A DNA stretch of 64,000 bases, taken from the NCBI GenBank assembly GCA_023665805.1, contig JAMPDJ010000011.1:35979-99978 (forward strand), written 5' to 3'. This document shows positions 17,392-26,849 of this stretch, one piece after another. Position numbers and translations under genes: made by a program. The stretch comes from Bacteroides sp. GTDB lineage: Bacteria; Bacteroidota; Bacteroidia; Bacteroidales; Bacteroidaceae. The notes under the pieces are model-generated. The model saw only the letters and a program-made list of their open reading frames with translations. It had not been told where the DNA came from and ran no database searches. The number at the start of each line of letters is the position of its first letter. Position 1 is the first letter of the stretch.

Positions 17392-19119
17392 ATGAAACCA
17401 CTTATAGGCATAACGGGCAACTATGGAGAAAAGGGTTGTGAACTGGCACCGGGATATTACCGTAGTATCCTGCAGGCCGGAGGCAGCCCGGTGATAATAC
17501 CTCCGTATATGGATTCCGGGGCCTTGGAGGCCTTGTTGGACACATTGGATGCCGTGGTATTGAGCGGTGGGGCGGACATGAATCCATTGTTGGCCGGCGA
17601 GGAACCCATACCGCAGTTGCATGGTATCAATCCCGAGCGCGATGTGCCGGAGTTCCGGCTCATACGGCGTGCCTTGGAGCGTCAGATGCCCGTGTTGGGC
17701 ATCTGTCGCGGCATACAGATGCTGGCGGCGGCCATGGGAGGAAGCATATACCAGGATCTGGGAGCGCAGTATACCGAGGCTCCGCTTGTCAAGCATAGCC
17801 AGGAGTTGGTTCGCGAGCAGGCATCGCATACGGTTCGCATAGAGTCCGGCACCACATTGTGGGAGATATTCAGGGAATCATGCCTGCCTGTGGATGATGG
17901 CGGGCGGAGCCTTTTGCAGGTCAATTCCTTTCATCATCAGGCCGTACGTACCACGGGAACCCGTCTCCGCGTCTCCGCACGTTCGGCCGACGGGGTGATA
18001 GAGGCCGTGGAAAGTACCGAGTACAAGAGCGTCCTCGGTGTGCAGTGGCATCCGGAATGCTTTGTCATGGCCGGGGACATGCGCATGATGCCCATATTCG
18101 GATGGCTGGTTGGCGAGGCTCTGAATTATGCCGAGGCCAAGGCGGTGCACCGCGATGTTCTCTCCCTGGACTCGCATTGCGACACGCCTATGAAGTTCGA
18201 TACCTCGGAGGAACGCCTTGTTACGCTAACTCGCATGAGGGACGGCCTTTTGGATGCCACCGTCATGGTGGCCTACCTGCCTCAGGGGCAGCGTACTTCC
18301 GAGGCCTGCATGGCCGCAACGTCACAGGCTGAAGCCACGCTTTCGCGCATAGAGGAGATTGTGGCCGGCAGCCATGGGCATGCAGCCATGGCCTATACTC
18401 CGGACGACCTTTACCGCCTGAAACGGGAGGGCCGCAAGGCTGTCATGCTGGGCATAGAGAATGGTTATGCCATTGGGCGCGACCTCACACGCATAGAGCA
18501 CTTCCGCCGTCGCGGCGTGGTCTATATGACCCTGTGCCACAACGGCGACAACGACCTGTGCGACTCTGCCCGCAACAGTTGCAACGAGCATGGTGGCGTA
18601 AGTCCGTTCGGTGCCGAGGCCATATGCGAGATGAACCGTGTGGGCATGATGGTGGATATGAGCCATGCGGCCGAAAGCAGTTTCTATGATGCGTTGGACA
18701 TTTCACGTGTGCCGGTTGTTTGCAGCCATTCATGCTGTCGTAGCCTGTGTGACCATCCGCGTAACCTCACCGACGACCAGATGCGTCGTCTTGCCTCCTC
18801 CGGAGGCGTGATGCAGGTGACCCTTTATCATGGGTTCCTTAGTTCCGCCACCGAGGCTTCCGTCCTCGATGCCGTGGCTCACATACGTCATGCCGTGGAT
18901 ATCATGGGCATGGAGCATGTGGGGATAGGGACTGACTTTGATGGTGACGGCGGAGTGCCGGGCGTGGCTCATGCGGGTGAATTGCTCAATCTGACACGGT
19001 GCTTGCTCCGTGAACGTTATTCCGAGGACGATTTGCGCTTGCTATGGGGAGAAAACTTCCTGCGCGTCATGCGACATGTCCAGGCTGCCGGGCAGGCTTG
19101 GTCAGGAAAACGGAAATAG
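17392..19119 (+). CDS. Fusion of class I GATase-like peptidase C26 and M19 membrane dipeptidase
   Basis: A 575-residue two-domain protein. Residues 1-245 form a PuuD-like class I glutamine amidotransferase domain with nucleophile Cys105 (GICRG) and the His220/Glu222 pair (QWHPE). Such domains hydrolyse gamma-glutamyl bonds. Residues 255-570 form an M19 dipeptidase with the zinc ligands HxD (SHCDT, 262-264), Glu in GIENG, His in DMSHA and CSHS, and DFDG. There is no signal peptide, so it is probably cytoplasmic. Together the domains could open a gamma-glutamyl bond and then a dipeptide. The order upstream of an M28 peptidase is consistent with peptide catabolism. The substrate is unknown. Confidence 0.88.
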   Translation: MKPLIGITGNYGEKGCELAPGYYRSILQAGGSPVIIPPYMDSGALEALLDTLDAVVLSGGADMNPLLAGEEPIPQLHGINPERDVPEFRLIRRALERQMPVLGICRGIQMLAAAMGGSIYQDLGAQYTEAPLVKHSQELVREQASHTVRIESGTTLWEIFRESCLPVDDGGRSLLQVNSFHHQAVRTTGTRLRVSARSADGVIEAVESTEYKSVLGVQWHPECFVMAGDMRMMPIFGWLVGEALNYAEAKAVHRDVLSLDSHCDTPMKFDTSEERLVTLTRMRDGLLDATVMVAYLPQGQRTSEACMAATSQAEATLSRIEEIVAGSHGHAAMAYTPDDLYRLKREGRKAVMLGIENGYAIGRDLTRIEHFRRRGVVYMTLCHNGDNDLCDSARNSCNEHGGVSPFGAEAICEMNRVGMMVDMSHAAESSFYDALDISRVPVVCSHSCCRSLCDHPRNLTDDQMRRLASSGGVMQVTLYHGFLSSATEASVLDAVAHIRHAVDIMGMEHVGIGTDFDGDGGVPGVAHAGELLNLTRCLLRERYSEDDLRLLWGENFLRVMRHVQAAGQAWSGKRK

Positions 19120-19193
19120 CTTCCTGGCAGAGACGGCATGTTGCCTTCTCGTGGACAATGCGAGCATATACATTATAATATATAATATTGCAG

Positions 19194-20201
19194 ATGAACA
19201 AACATTTTTTATATCTCATACTGTTGATGCCGGTGATTGGTCTGTGGACCGTTGCCTGCACGTCCAGGACCTCAAAGCAGCAAGGCGATGTCGCGAAGCA
19301 AGAGAACAAGCCTTGTCCGGCCTTCGTGGCCGACAGTGCCATGGCCTATATACATAGGCAGTGTGAGTTCGGTCCACGTCTGGTGGGCAGTGCCGAGGCG
19401 GACCTGTGCGCCAGGTGGATAAAGGCGCAGTTTGAAGGTATGGGTTGCGATGTGGCCGAACAGGTTGCAAGGGTCACTGCATGGGACGGTGCTTCGTTGC
19501 CGTGTCGCAATATCATTGCCTCCGCCAATCCTCAGGCAGGTAACCGTATTCTGCTTTGTGCACATTGGGACACCCGTCCCTGGGCGGACAATGACCCGGA
19601 CCAAGCCAACCACCGCACTCCCATTCTTGGTGCCAATGATGGAGCCAGCGGCGTGGCGGTGATGATGGAGATAGCACGTCTGGTGCAGCAGCAGCCGTTG
19701 CAGGGGGTGGGAGTGGACTTTGTCTGCTTCGATGCGGAGGACATGGGCACGCCGCAGTGGGCGGAGAGCGGGAACGAGACCAGCGGCACATGGTGCCTTG
19801 GCAGCAAGGTGTGGGCGGAACAGGCCGCACTCAATGGCTACAGGCCACGATACGGCATTCTTCTGGATATGGTGGGCGGTCGTGGCTCTTCGTTCTCCAA
19901 GGAACTGGTGAGTATGCATTTTGCCAGCCATGTGGTGAACAAGGTATGGACTTTGGCTTCGGACCTGGGATACGGTCAGTTCTTCGCATCACGCGAGGGT
20001 GGCATGTTGGTGGACGACCATGTGAACGTGAACACCTTGGCCGGCATTCCATGTATAGACATAGTGCCGCACTTCGAGAACGGGCCAAGCAGTTTCGGAC
20101 CCACATGGCACACGGTCAACGACAATCCGGACAACATCGACCCCAATGTACTTGAGGCCGTAGGGCAGACGGTGCTGCAGTTGCTCTACAATGAGCAGTA
20201 A
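19194..20201 (+). CDS. M28 family zinc peptidase / glutaminyl cyclase-like lipoprotein
   Basis: A 335-residue protein with a lipoprotein signal (MNKHFLYLILLMPVIGL, lipobox ending TVAC with the acylated Cys at about 22). It is therefore anchored in the periplasm or outer membrane. The M28 core shows zinc motifs AHWDTRPW, GANDGASG and DAED and a late HTVND. The layout is that of Bacteroidales glutaminyl-peptide cyclotransferase-like proteins, which form N-terminal pyroglutamate on exported proteins; an aminopeptidase role is the alternative. The ATG at 19194 starts the signal peptide best, with another ATG two codons earlier. It is followed by sufE. Confidence 0.87.
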   Translation: MNKHFLYLILLMPVIGLWTVACTSRTSKQQGDVAKQENKPCPAFVADSAMAYIHRQCEFGPRLVGSAEADLCARWIKAQFEGMGCDVAEQVARVTAWDGASLPCRNIIASANPQAGNRILLCAHWDTRPWADNDPDQANHRTPILGANDGASGVAVMMEIARLVQQQPLQGVGVDFVCFDAEDMGTPQWAESGNETSGTWCLGSKVWAEQAALNGYRPRYGILLDMVGGRGSSFSKELVSMHFASHVVNKVWTLASDLGYGQFFASREGGMLVDDHVNVNTLAGIPCIDIVPHFENGPSSFGPTWHTVNDNPDNIDPNVLEAVGQTVLQLLYNEQ

Positions 20202-20249
20202 GGCATTACGCACGTTTTTTATATTAAAGTGAACAAAAAGACTGATGAT

Positions 20250-20675
20250 ATGACAATAAACGAGATACAAGACGAGATAATAGAGGAGTTCGGAGATTTC
20301 GACGACTGGATGGACCGTTACCAGTTGCTCATAGACATGGGCAGCGACCAGGAGCCTCTGCCGGAGCAATACAAGACACAGCAGAACCTTATCGACGGTT
20401 GTCAGAGCCGTGTGTGGTTGCAGGCGGATCTGGTGGACGGCAAGATACGGTTCCGTGCCGAGAGCGATGCCTTGATAGTGAAAGGCATAGTGGCTCTGCT
20501 GGTGCGCGTGCTTGACAACCAGACTCCGCAGGATATTCTGGACGCCGACCTCTACTTTATAAAGGAGATAGGTCTGACAGAGCACCTTTCTCCCACGCGG
20601 TCCAACGGTCTTCTGGCCATGCTGAAGCAGATGAAGGTCTATGCATTGGTATTCAGTCAGACGGCAAAGGCATAA
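20250..20675 (+). CDS. sufE: SufE-like sulfur acceptor for Fe-S cluster assembly
   Basis: A 141-residue protein of the SufE/NifU-like fold. The active-site Cys lies in LIDGCQSRVW (about residue 51), the site that accepts sulfur from the cysteine desulfurase SufS. The length is typical. I start at the ATG at 20250 (MTINEIQDEIIEEFG); a GTG 21 bases upstream is possible but weaker. It is cytoplasmic and in a plus-strand run after the M28 lipoprotein and before dus. Confidence 0.9.
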   Translation: MTINEIQDEIIEEFGDFDDWMDRYQLLIDMGSDQEPLPEQYKTQQNLIDGCQSRVWLQADLVDGKIRFRAESDALIVKGIVALLVRVLDNQTPQDILDADLYFIKEIGLTEHLSPTRSNGLLAMLKQMKVYALVFSQTAKA

Positions 20676-20690
20676 GCAATCCGGTGGCTA

Positions 20691-21713
20691 ATGAAGATAG
20701 GACACATTGACTTGGGGCACGAGCCCATACTGCTGGCACCCATGGAGGATGTCACGGACATAGGCTTCCGTTTGTTGTGCAAGCAGATGGGAGCTGCTAT
20801 GGTGTATTCCGAGTTTGTCAGTTCGGACGCTCTTATCCGCATGGTGAACAAGAGCCTGGCCAAGTTGCGGCTGTGCGATGACGAACGTCCCGTGGCCATC
20901 CAGATATATGGCAAGGATGTGGATGCCATGCGCGAGGCCGCCCGAATTGTCGTTGATCAGGCACATCCGGATGTGCTGGACCTCAACTTCGGCTGCCCGG
21001 TGAGGAAGGTGGCAGGCAAGGGTGCCGGCAGCGGCATGTTGCAGAACGTACCTTTGCTTCTGGACATCGTCCGTGCGGTGGTGGAAGCTGTTCCGGATAC
21101 TCCGGTGACGGTGAAGACGCGTCTCGGCTGGGACGAGAAAAGCCTGTATCTGCCCGATGGCACCCCGTTTATCGTGGACTTGGCCGAACGGTTGCAGGAC
21201 GAGGGCATACGTGCGCTTACAATTCACGGACGTACCAGGGCCCAGATGTACCAGGGCGATGCCGATTGGACGCTGATAGGCGAGGTGAAGAACAACCCTC
21301 GCATGCACATACCCGTCATAGGCAACGGCGACATAGCCACTGCGGAGCGTGTCCGTGAATGTTTCGACCGCTATGGCGTGGATGCAGTGATGGTGGGTCG
21401 CGCCACTTTCGGCCGCCCGTGGATATTCCGCGAACTGCAAGGCGGCACTCTCACCATGGATGAAAAAGTGGACATTCTCAAGCGGCAGGTGCTCACTTCG
21501 GTAGAGCGTATAGATGAATATCGTGGCATACTGCATGTGAGACGCCATTTGGCCGCATCGCCCGTGTTCAAGGGCATCCCTAATTTTCGAGAGACGCGCG
21601 TAAGGATGCTGCGTGCCGAGACTGTGGAGGAACTGTTTGCCATCATAGAGGATACGAGGACACTTTTATCGGCAATGGCTAACGGCGACATCCTTTCTTC
21701 CTCCCAACAATAA
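20691..21713 (+). CDS. tRNA-dihydrouridine synthase (DusB-like)
   Basis: A 340-residue FMN-dependent TIM-barrel enzyme that reduces uridine in the tRNA D-loop. Landmarks are APMEDVTD at the N-terminus, the catalytic Cys in LNFGCPVRKV (about residue 104), KTRLGW, the TIHGRTRAQMY phosphate region and NGDI...VMVGRATFGRPW near 235-250. A C-terminal helical domain follows. It is 15 bases after sufE, so probably cotranscribed. The Dus subfamily cannot be fixed by eye. Confidence 0.93.
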   Translation: MKIGHIDLGHEPILLAPMEDVTDIGFRLLCKQMGAAMVYSEFVSSDALIRMVNKSLAKLRLCDDERPVAIQIYGKDVDAMREAARIVVDQAHPDVLDLNFGCPVRKVAGKGAGSGMLQNVPLLLDIVRAVVEAVPDTPVTVKTRLGWDEKSLYLPDGTPFIVDLAERLQDEGIRALTIHGRTRAQMYQGDADWTLIGEVKNNPRMHIPVIGNGDIATAERVRECFDRYGVDAVMVGRATFGRPWIFRELQGGTLTMDEKVDILKRQVLTSVERIDEYRGILHVRRHLAASPVFKGIPNFRETRVRMLRAETVEELFAIIEDTRTLLSAMANGDILSSSQQ

Positions 21714-21727
21714 AGAACTTCCAGGTA

Positions 21728-22969
21728 ATGAACAGACAGGATTTTGAAATAATGGCTCCAGTAGGCTCGCAAGAGTCCTTTGCGGCAGCGTTGCGTGCAG
21801 GTGCCGACAGCATATACTTCGGTATAGAGAATCTGAACATGAGGGCGCATTCGGCTTCTACATTCACCATAGACGATCTCAAACGGATAGCCCGCGAGTG
21901 CAGTATATGCGGTGTGAAGAGTTACCTCACTGTAAACACCATCATTTATGGCGAGGACCTGCCTCTAATGCGCAGGATACTGGACGCTGCCAGGGAGGCT
22001 GGCATCAGTGCCGTGATAGCCAGCGATATAGCCGTGATGTCGTATTGCAACGCCATAGGGCAGGAGGTGCACCTGTCGACACAATTGAATATCTCCAACA
22101 TAGAAGCCCTGCGTTTCTACGCCCGTTTTGCCGACGTGGTGGTGCTGGCCCGCGAGCTTAACATGGATCAGGTGGAGGAGATATACCGCCACATCGTGGA
22201 GGAGCACATTTGCGGTCCGTCGGGACAGCTCATCCGCATAGAGATGTTCTGTCATGGGGCACTGTGCATGGCCGTCAGCGGCAAGTGCTACCTGTCGCTG
22301 GACAACGTGGGACGTTCGGCCAACCGTGGCGAGTGCATGCAGTTGTGCCGTCGCGGCTACACTGTGCGCGACAGGGAGACGGGTACGGAACTGGACATCG
22401 ACAACAAATACATCATGTCGCCCAAGGACTTGAAGACCTTGCGTTTCATGGACAGGATGATGCAGGCAGGTGTGCGCGTGTTCAAGATTGAAGGTCGCGC
22501 ACGCGGCCCCGAATACGTCGGCACTGTGGTGTCCTGCTACAACGAGGCCATACATGCCGTGCTGGACGGGACGTTCACCGAGGAAAAGAAGGACGAACTG
22601 GATGCTCGTCTCGCCACCGTGTTCAATCGTGGCTTCTGGGACGGCTATTATCAGGGTCAGACCCTGGGCGAATGGAACGATGTCCCCGGTAGCGCAGCCA
22701 CTGAGAAGAAGGTCTATTGCGGCAAGGTCGTCCGTTACTACTCCAGATTGGGAGTGGCCGAGTTCAAGGTAGAGGCATGTCAGCTTCCGGTAGGGGCTAA
22801 AATCCTTGTTACGGGGCCTACTACCGGTGCGCTGTACAGTACGGCAGACGAGATACGCTTTGACTTGCAGCCTGTTTCCGTGGCCGAGAAGGGCCAGCAC
22901 ATAAGCATTGCCATGCCGTGCAAGGTGCGACGCAACGACAAGCTCTTCGTCATAGTGGAGAATGCCTGA
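21728..22969 (+). CDS. Peptidase U32 family protein (RNA-hydroxylation type)
   Basis: A 413-residue U32 protein starting with the conserved MAPVGSQESFAAALRAGAD. The HLSTQLNISN segment and a Cys cluster (MFCHGALCMAVSGKCYLS, then RGECMQLCRRGY) match the Fe-S-type U32 enzymes such as TrhP/RlhA, which hydroxylate tRNA or rRNA bases. Earlier annotation as collagenase is unlikely here. It starts 14 bases after dus, so two RNA-modification genes are probably cotranscribed. Which base it modifies is not shown. Confidence 0.88.
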   Translation: MNRQDFEIMAPVGSQESFAAALRAGADSIYFGIENLNMRAHSASTFTIDDLKRIARECSICGVKSYLTVNTIIYGEDLPLMRRILDAAREAGISAVIASDIAVMSYCNAIGQEVHLSTQLNISNIEALRFYARFADVVVLARELNMDQVEEIYRHIVEEHICGPSGQLIRIEMFCHGALCMAVSGKCYLSLDNVGRSANRGECMQLCRRGYTVRDRETGTELDIDNKYIMSPKDLKTLRFMDRMMQAGVRVFKIEGRARGPEYVGTVVSCYNEAIHAVLDGTFTEEKKDELDARLATVFNRGFWDGYYQGQTLGEWNDVPGSAATEKKVYCGKVVRYYSRLGVAEFKVEACQLPVGAKILVTGPTTGALYSTADEIRFDLQPVSVAEKGQHISIAMPCKVRRNDKLFVIVENA

Positions 22970-23054
22970 CGACTTGTGCCGTTGATGAGAGATGGTAAAA
23001 ATGCACTTTCCATATTGAACATATAATATGTAAAACAAAAAGAACTCAACAGAT

Positions 23055-23864
23055 ATGAAACTCCAAGGTTCTAACATACTGATTACCGGGGGAGCCTCCG
23101 GCATAGGCAGGCTGATGGGGCAGATGGCACTGGAGAAAGGTGCCAATGCTCTTATTATATGGGACATCAATGAGGCCAACATCCAGGTCACAGTGCAGGA
23201 ACTCTCATCCAAAGGCAAGGTCTTTGCCATGCGTGTGGACGTTGGGAACATAGAGGATGTACGCGATGCTTATCGCAGCACACGGCAGGAATGCGGTGAG
23301 GTGGACGTGCTGATAAATTGTGCTGGCATCGTCACCAGCAACCGCACCTTTGACCAAGTGGACGTTTCCGAGATAGACCGCACTGTCCGCATCAATACCA
23401 TCGCCCCAATGTACGTGGCACGTGTGGTGTTGCCGGATATGGTGGCACGCAATCGCGGTCATATCTGCAACATAGCCTCTGCCGCGGGTATGCTGGGCAA
23501 TCCACGCATGTCCGTTTATGCTGCCAGCAAATGGGCGGCCATCGGTTGGTCCGAGTCCATACGCATAGAGATGGATGAACGCAAGAGCGATATTCATGTC
23601 ACCACCGTGGCTCCTTATTATATAAACACGGGCATGTTCGACGGGGTCCGCTCCAGTATCATTCCTATTCTGAATCCTGCCAGGACGGCACGTAAGATCA
23701 TACGCGCCATAGAGAAAAACAAGAACTTCTGTGGCATGCCGTTCCCTTTCCACCTGATACGCCTGTGCCAGGGAATATTGCCGACGTGCGTATTCGACTG
23801 GTTCTTCGGGCAGGTATTCGGGGTCTACCACACCATGGACCATTTCACTGGCCGAAAGCAATAA
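23055..23864 (+). CDS. Short-chain dehydrogenase/reductase
   Basis: A 269-residue classical SDR with cofactor loop TGGASGIG (11-18), acidic D after beta-2 (DINEAN) suggesting NAD preference, NCAG near 90, catalytic Ser in NIASAAG and YAASK near 155-159. The C-terminus is extended and hydrophobic (LIRLCQGILPTCVFDWFF), as in lipid-metabolising SDRs of the 17-beta-HSD11/RDH10 type, and could attach to a membrane. An aldehyde dehydrogenase begins 25 bases downstream, so the pair may oxidise an alcohol via an aldehyde to an acid. The substrate is unknown. Confidence 0.85.
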   Translation: MKLQGSNILITGGASGIGRLMGQMALEKGANALIIWDINEANIQVTVQELSSKGKVFAMRVDVGNIEDVRDAYRSTRQECGEVDVLINCAGIVTSNRTFDQVDVSEIDRTVRINTIAPMYVARVVLPDMVARNRGHICNIASAAGMLGNPRMSVYAASKWAAIGWSESIRIEMDERKSDIHVTTVAPYYINTGMFDGVRSSIIPILNPARTARKIIRAIEKNKNFCGMPFPFHLIRLCQGILPTCVFDWFFGQVFGVYHTMDHFTGRKQ

Positions 23865-23889
23865 CCGACACTCATCTCTTAATAAATAC

Positions 23890-25308
23890 ATGACAGTCAT
23901 GCAAAACACTCCTGTAGAACGGATTGCTGCCATGGTGGAGGCACAACGCGCCTTTTTCCGCAGTGGTGCCACGTTGAACCTTGATTTCCGTCGCGAGATG
24001 CTGAGGAAGATGCTTGCCGCCATGGACAAGTGGGAAAAAACATTGGCCGAGGCCCTGTGGATTGACCTGCACAAGTCGTATGAGGAAGCCTATCTGACCG
24101 AGTTGAGCATTGTCAAGGGCGAGGTGAGGAATCACCTGGGGCACCTCCGCAAGTGGGCGCGTCCGAAGTTCAAGGCTACGCCGATAAAGATGTTTCCGTC
24201 CGTCAGCCGTGTAGTCAGCGAACCTTTGGGCAACACCCTCGTCGTAGCCCCATGGAACTATCCCGTGCAGTTGCTGCTCAATCCTCTTGTGGGGGCAATA
24301 TCGGCAGGATGTACTGCAATTCTCAAACCATCCCCTTACGTTCCCCATGTTTCCATTGTGCTGGAACAGATGATTGCCGATACATTCCCATCGGAATACA
24401 TCAGTGTGGTACAGGGCAATCGAATGGTCAACCAAGCCTTGCTGGGGCATCGATTCGACCTTATATTCTTCACCGGCAGTCCCGACCTGGGGCGTAAAGT
24501 AATGGAGGCCGCCGCACGCCATCTCACACCTGTGGTTCTGGAATTGGGAGGCAAAAGTCCATGTATAGTAGACCGCGATGCCAATATCACCGTAGCTGCC
24601 AAACGCATAGCGTGGGGCAAGACGCTCAATGCAGGACAAACCTGCATTGCCCCTGACTATCTGCTCATACACAAGTCGGTCAAGGACGAATTTGTCGGTG
24701 CCTTTGCCCGTGCTGTCCGCGAACTGCATGGCAAGGACATAGCCGAAAGCCGTCACTATGTGCGTATGGTCAACGACCGTGCCTTTGCCCGTGTCAATGG
24801 TTACCTGGCCGATGGCACTGTCATCTATGGCGGTCGTGTCAACGCCGAGGAACGCTTTATAGAGCCTACTCTTCTGGACATGGGGATGCATCTCTCTGCC
24901 GTGGCAGGTGAGGGGCGAACTGCCGGCAAACCGGTCCTTGAGGAAGAAATCTTCGGCCCCGTTCTGCCTGTCATTACCTTTGACGAGCATAGCGAGATGG
25001 TGCGATACATCACAAATGGCGAGAAACCGCTTGCCCTGTATTATTTCGGATTGGAGAGCAAAGGACGGGAGACCATCCGCCTGACATCATCCGGTGGAGC
25101 CTGTATAAACGATACCATCATGCACATTGCCAACGAGAACATTCCGTTCGGTGGCGTGGGCAACTCCGGCATGGGCCATTATCATGGAGAGGAAAGTTTC
25201 CGCGCTTTCTCCCATTTCCGTTCGGTGGTGTCCACGGCTACATGGATAGACCTTCCTTTCAGATACATGCCATACAAGATGTTTGGTCTTGTCAAGAAAA
25301 TCATATAG
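23890..25308 (+). CDS. Aldehyde dehydrogenase, class 3-like
   Basis: A 472-residue NAD(P)-dependent enzyme. The N-terminal oligomerisation arm is short, as in class 3 ALDHs. APWNYPVQL (cofactor entry), FTGS (about 200), general base Glu in LELGGKSP (about 220) and nucleophile Cys in NAGQTCIAPDYLL (about 255) are all intact, as is EEEIFGPVLP. The C-terminus has two hydrophobic or basic helices (LPFRYMPYKMFGLVKKI) that resemble the membrane-binding end of fatty aldehyde dehydrogenases. Pairing with the upstream SDR suggests long-chain alcohol/aldehyde oxidation, which is inference. Confidence 0.9.
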   Translation: MTVMQNTPVERIAAMVEAQRAFFRSGATLNLDFRREMLRKMLAAMDKWEKTLAEALWIDLHKSYEEAYLTELSIVKGEVRNHLGHLRKWARPKFKATPIKMFPSVSRVVSEPLGNTLVVAPWNYPVQLLLNPLVGAISAGCTAILKPSPYVPHVSIVLEQMIADTFPSEYISVVQGNRMVNQALLGHRFDLIFFTGSPDLGRKVMEAAARHLTPVVLELGGKSPCIVDRDANITVAAKRIAWGKTLNAGQTCIAPDYLLIHKSVKDEFVGAFARAVRELHGKDIAESRHYVRMVNDRAFARVNGYLADGTVIYGGRVNAEERFIEPTLLDMGMHLSAVAGEGRTAGKPVLEEEIFGPVLPVITFDEHSEMVRYITNGEKPLALYYFGLESKGRETIRLTSSGGACINDTIMHIANENIPFGGVGNSGMGHYHGEESFRAFSHFRSVVSTATWIDLPFRYMPYKMFGLVKKII

Positions 25309-25358
25309 CCGTATCATTCATTACTAAGCAGAGTTGTTGTTTCTTTTGTATAAAACGG

Positions 25359-25395
25359 TTGCGGTCGCATATCCATACAGGATGTGCGACCGCAA
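25359..25395. terminator. Bidirectional terminator
   Basis: TTGCGGTCGCA (25359-25369) pairs with TGCGACCGCAA (25385-25395). It lies between the convergent ALDH and C1 peptidase genes. T-rich sequence follows on the minus side (CGTTTTATAC) and is weak on the plus side. Confidence 0.7.
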
Positions 25396-25419
25396 TTGAT
25401 TGGCATTCGTTGCGAAGCC

Positions 25420-26820
25420 TTACTGCTCTTCCATGAACATGGGATCCCATGCCGGCAGTAGGGTGGGCTTCTGTTCGGTGAGCTTCATTATTTTCTTGGG
25501 GACATACTTTTTGTTCACCACTACGCGGAACATGTATTCGTTGAACCATTCGTTGGTCATGATGAGGTGACCGTTGTGGCCGTGTGAGGCTCCCCAGGAG
25601 TTCTCTACCTTCCACTTGACGGGGTTGCCCTTTTCGTCCAAGTCCACGGCCATGAGGGTCATGGCGTGTGAGGAACCGGAATCGCGGGTTTGGATGCGTT
25701 GCTTCTTGTTCATGCCGAATGTGGTGCCCAGCAGGGAATTGTAGTCCCATGCCCGGATGTCGAGGATGCCCTTCTTGCTGTCCAGGAACTTGCCAACGTC
25801 GCAGGAGAAATACATCTGCGTGGAGTCCTGAAGCGAGGCTATGGCAATGGGAGCAAGGTCCTTGATGTCCAGATTGAGATAAAGCCAGTTGTGCCCGTCG
25901 TGCATGTGACGGTCCATGTCTATCTCGTATACCTTATTATAAGGGCGGGATGGGTCGTTCATCAGCATGACGTAGTCGTTTTGCAGGTCACCAGCCTCTG
26001 CGCAGTATTCGCGGTAGAATTCCATGGGAGTGTATTTTTTCAGTTCGGACAGCAGCTTGCCGTTGCCGTCGCGGGGAGCCCACATGAACTCCTGCACGGG
26101 TTCGCCGTATGCCAGTACCAGCATATGGTAAACATCCTTCATCTGCTCCATCTTGTAGCTCTGCAGTTCGGCCTCGCTCTTGCCGTTCTGAGCCTGTTCA
26201 CGCAGGTTGATGGCTATTTCGCGTAGCTTGCGTTTGAGGTGTCCGCAGAATTCATTTGTATTGTTGCTTGCCCATGTCTCGGCCTGCACTTCGGCCGGAA
26301 CAAGGCCATACTTGCATACGAGGTCGGCTACGCCGGTATATGTGCCGCCGTCCGACAGCGGATTCTGCATCAGCCACTGCACCTTCTGGCTGTCCAGGTC
26401 TTCGGCGCGAGTGTCTATGATGCCTTGCAGGAAAAGATTGGATTTCTCCAACTGATCGTAGAAGAAGAGATATACATGGCTGAAACTGAAGTTGCCGACA
26501 CCCATCTTCTTCATGGCCTTGTTGCGCAGGACGTTCAGCCCGGTGAACATCCAGCAGCGTCCGCTGCTTTGTTGGTCGGTGATGCCGGAGTTGCGTATGT
26601 CCACGGAGAAGTAGGTGTTCTCGCCTGTGGTGTTCACGTCGGGGAGTTGCGCCATCTTGCGGAAACTGCCTGTGCTGACGATGCCTTGACGGGCGCGGTC
26701 GGCTGAGTTGCCGGTGTAAGACTGTTGCAGGGTGGAGAGTACCTCGGGGGTGATGTTTGCCTGTCCGTATGCCGACAATGCCATAGTACCGACAGCCAAT
26801 ATGGATAGAATTTTCTTCAT
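25420..26820 (-). CDS. Exported C1B-type cysteine aminopeptidase (bleomycin hydrolase-like)
   Basis: A 466-residue secreted papain-fold peptidase. The signal peptide MKKILSILAVGTMALSAYG ends near residue 20. The catalytic set is intact: Gln and Cys in QQSSGRCWMF, His in SSHAMTLMA and Asn in WKVENSWG. I start at the ATG at 26820, which begins the signal peptide, not at 26835. It lies 29 bases after the GH84 gene on the same strand and is probably cotranscribed, ending at the terminator at 25,359. Bleomycin hydrolases are normally cytoplasmic; the exported form is a Bacteroidales trait and suggests digestion of peptides outside the inner membrane. Confidence 0.9.
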   Translation of the reverse strand: MKKILSILAVGTMALSAYGQANITPEVLSTLQQSYTGNSADRARQGIVSTGSFRKMAQLPDVNTTGENTYFSVDIRNSGITDQQSSGRCWMFTGLNVLRNKAMKKMGVGNFSFSHVYLFFYDQLEKSNLFLQGIIDTRAEDLDSQKVQWLMQNPLSDGGTYTGVADLVCKYGLVPAEVQAETWASNNTNEFCGHLKRKLREIAINLREQAQNGKSEAELQSYKMEQMKDVYHMLVLAYGEPVQEFMWAPRDGNGKLLSELKKYTPMEFYREYCAEAGDLQNDYVMLMNDPSRPYNKVYEIDMDRHMHDGHNWLYLNLDIKDLAPIAIASLQDSTQMYFSCDVGKFLDSKKGILDIRAWDYNSLLGTTFGMNKKQRIQTRDSGSSHAMTLMAVDLDEKGNPVKWKVENSWGASHGHNGHLIMTNEWFNEYMFRVVVNKKYVPKKIMKLTEQKPTLLPAWDPMFMEEQ

Positions 26821-26849
26821 GTTGTTATAAAACAATATATATATATATG

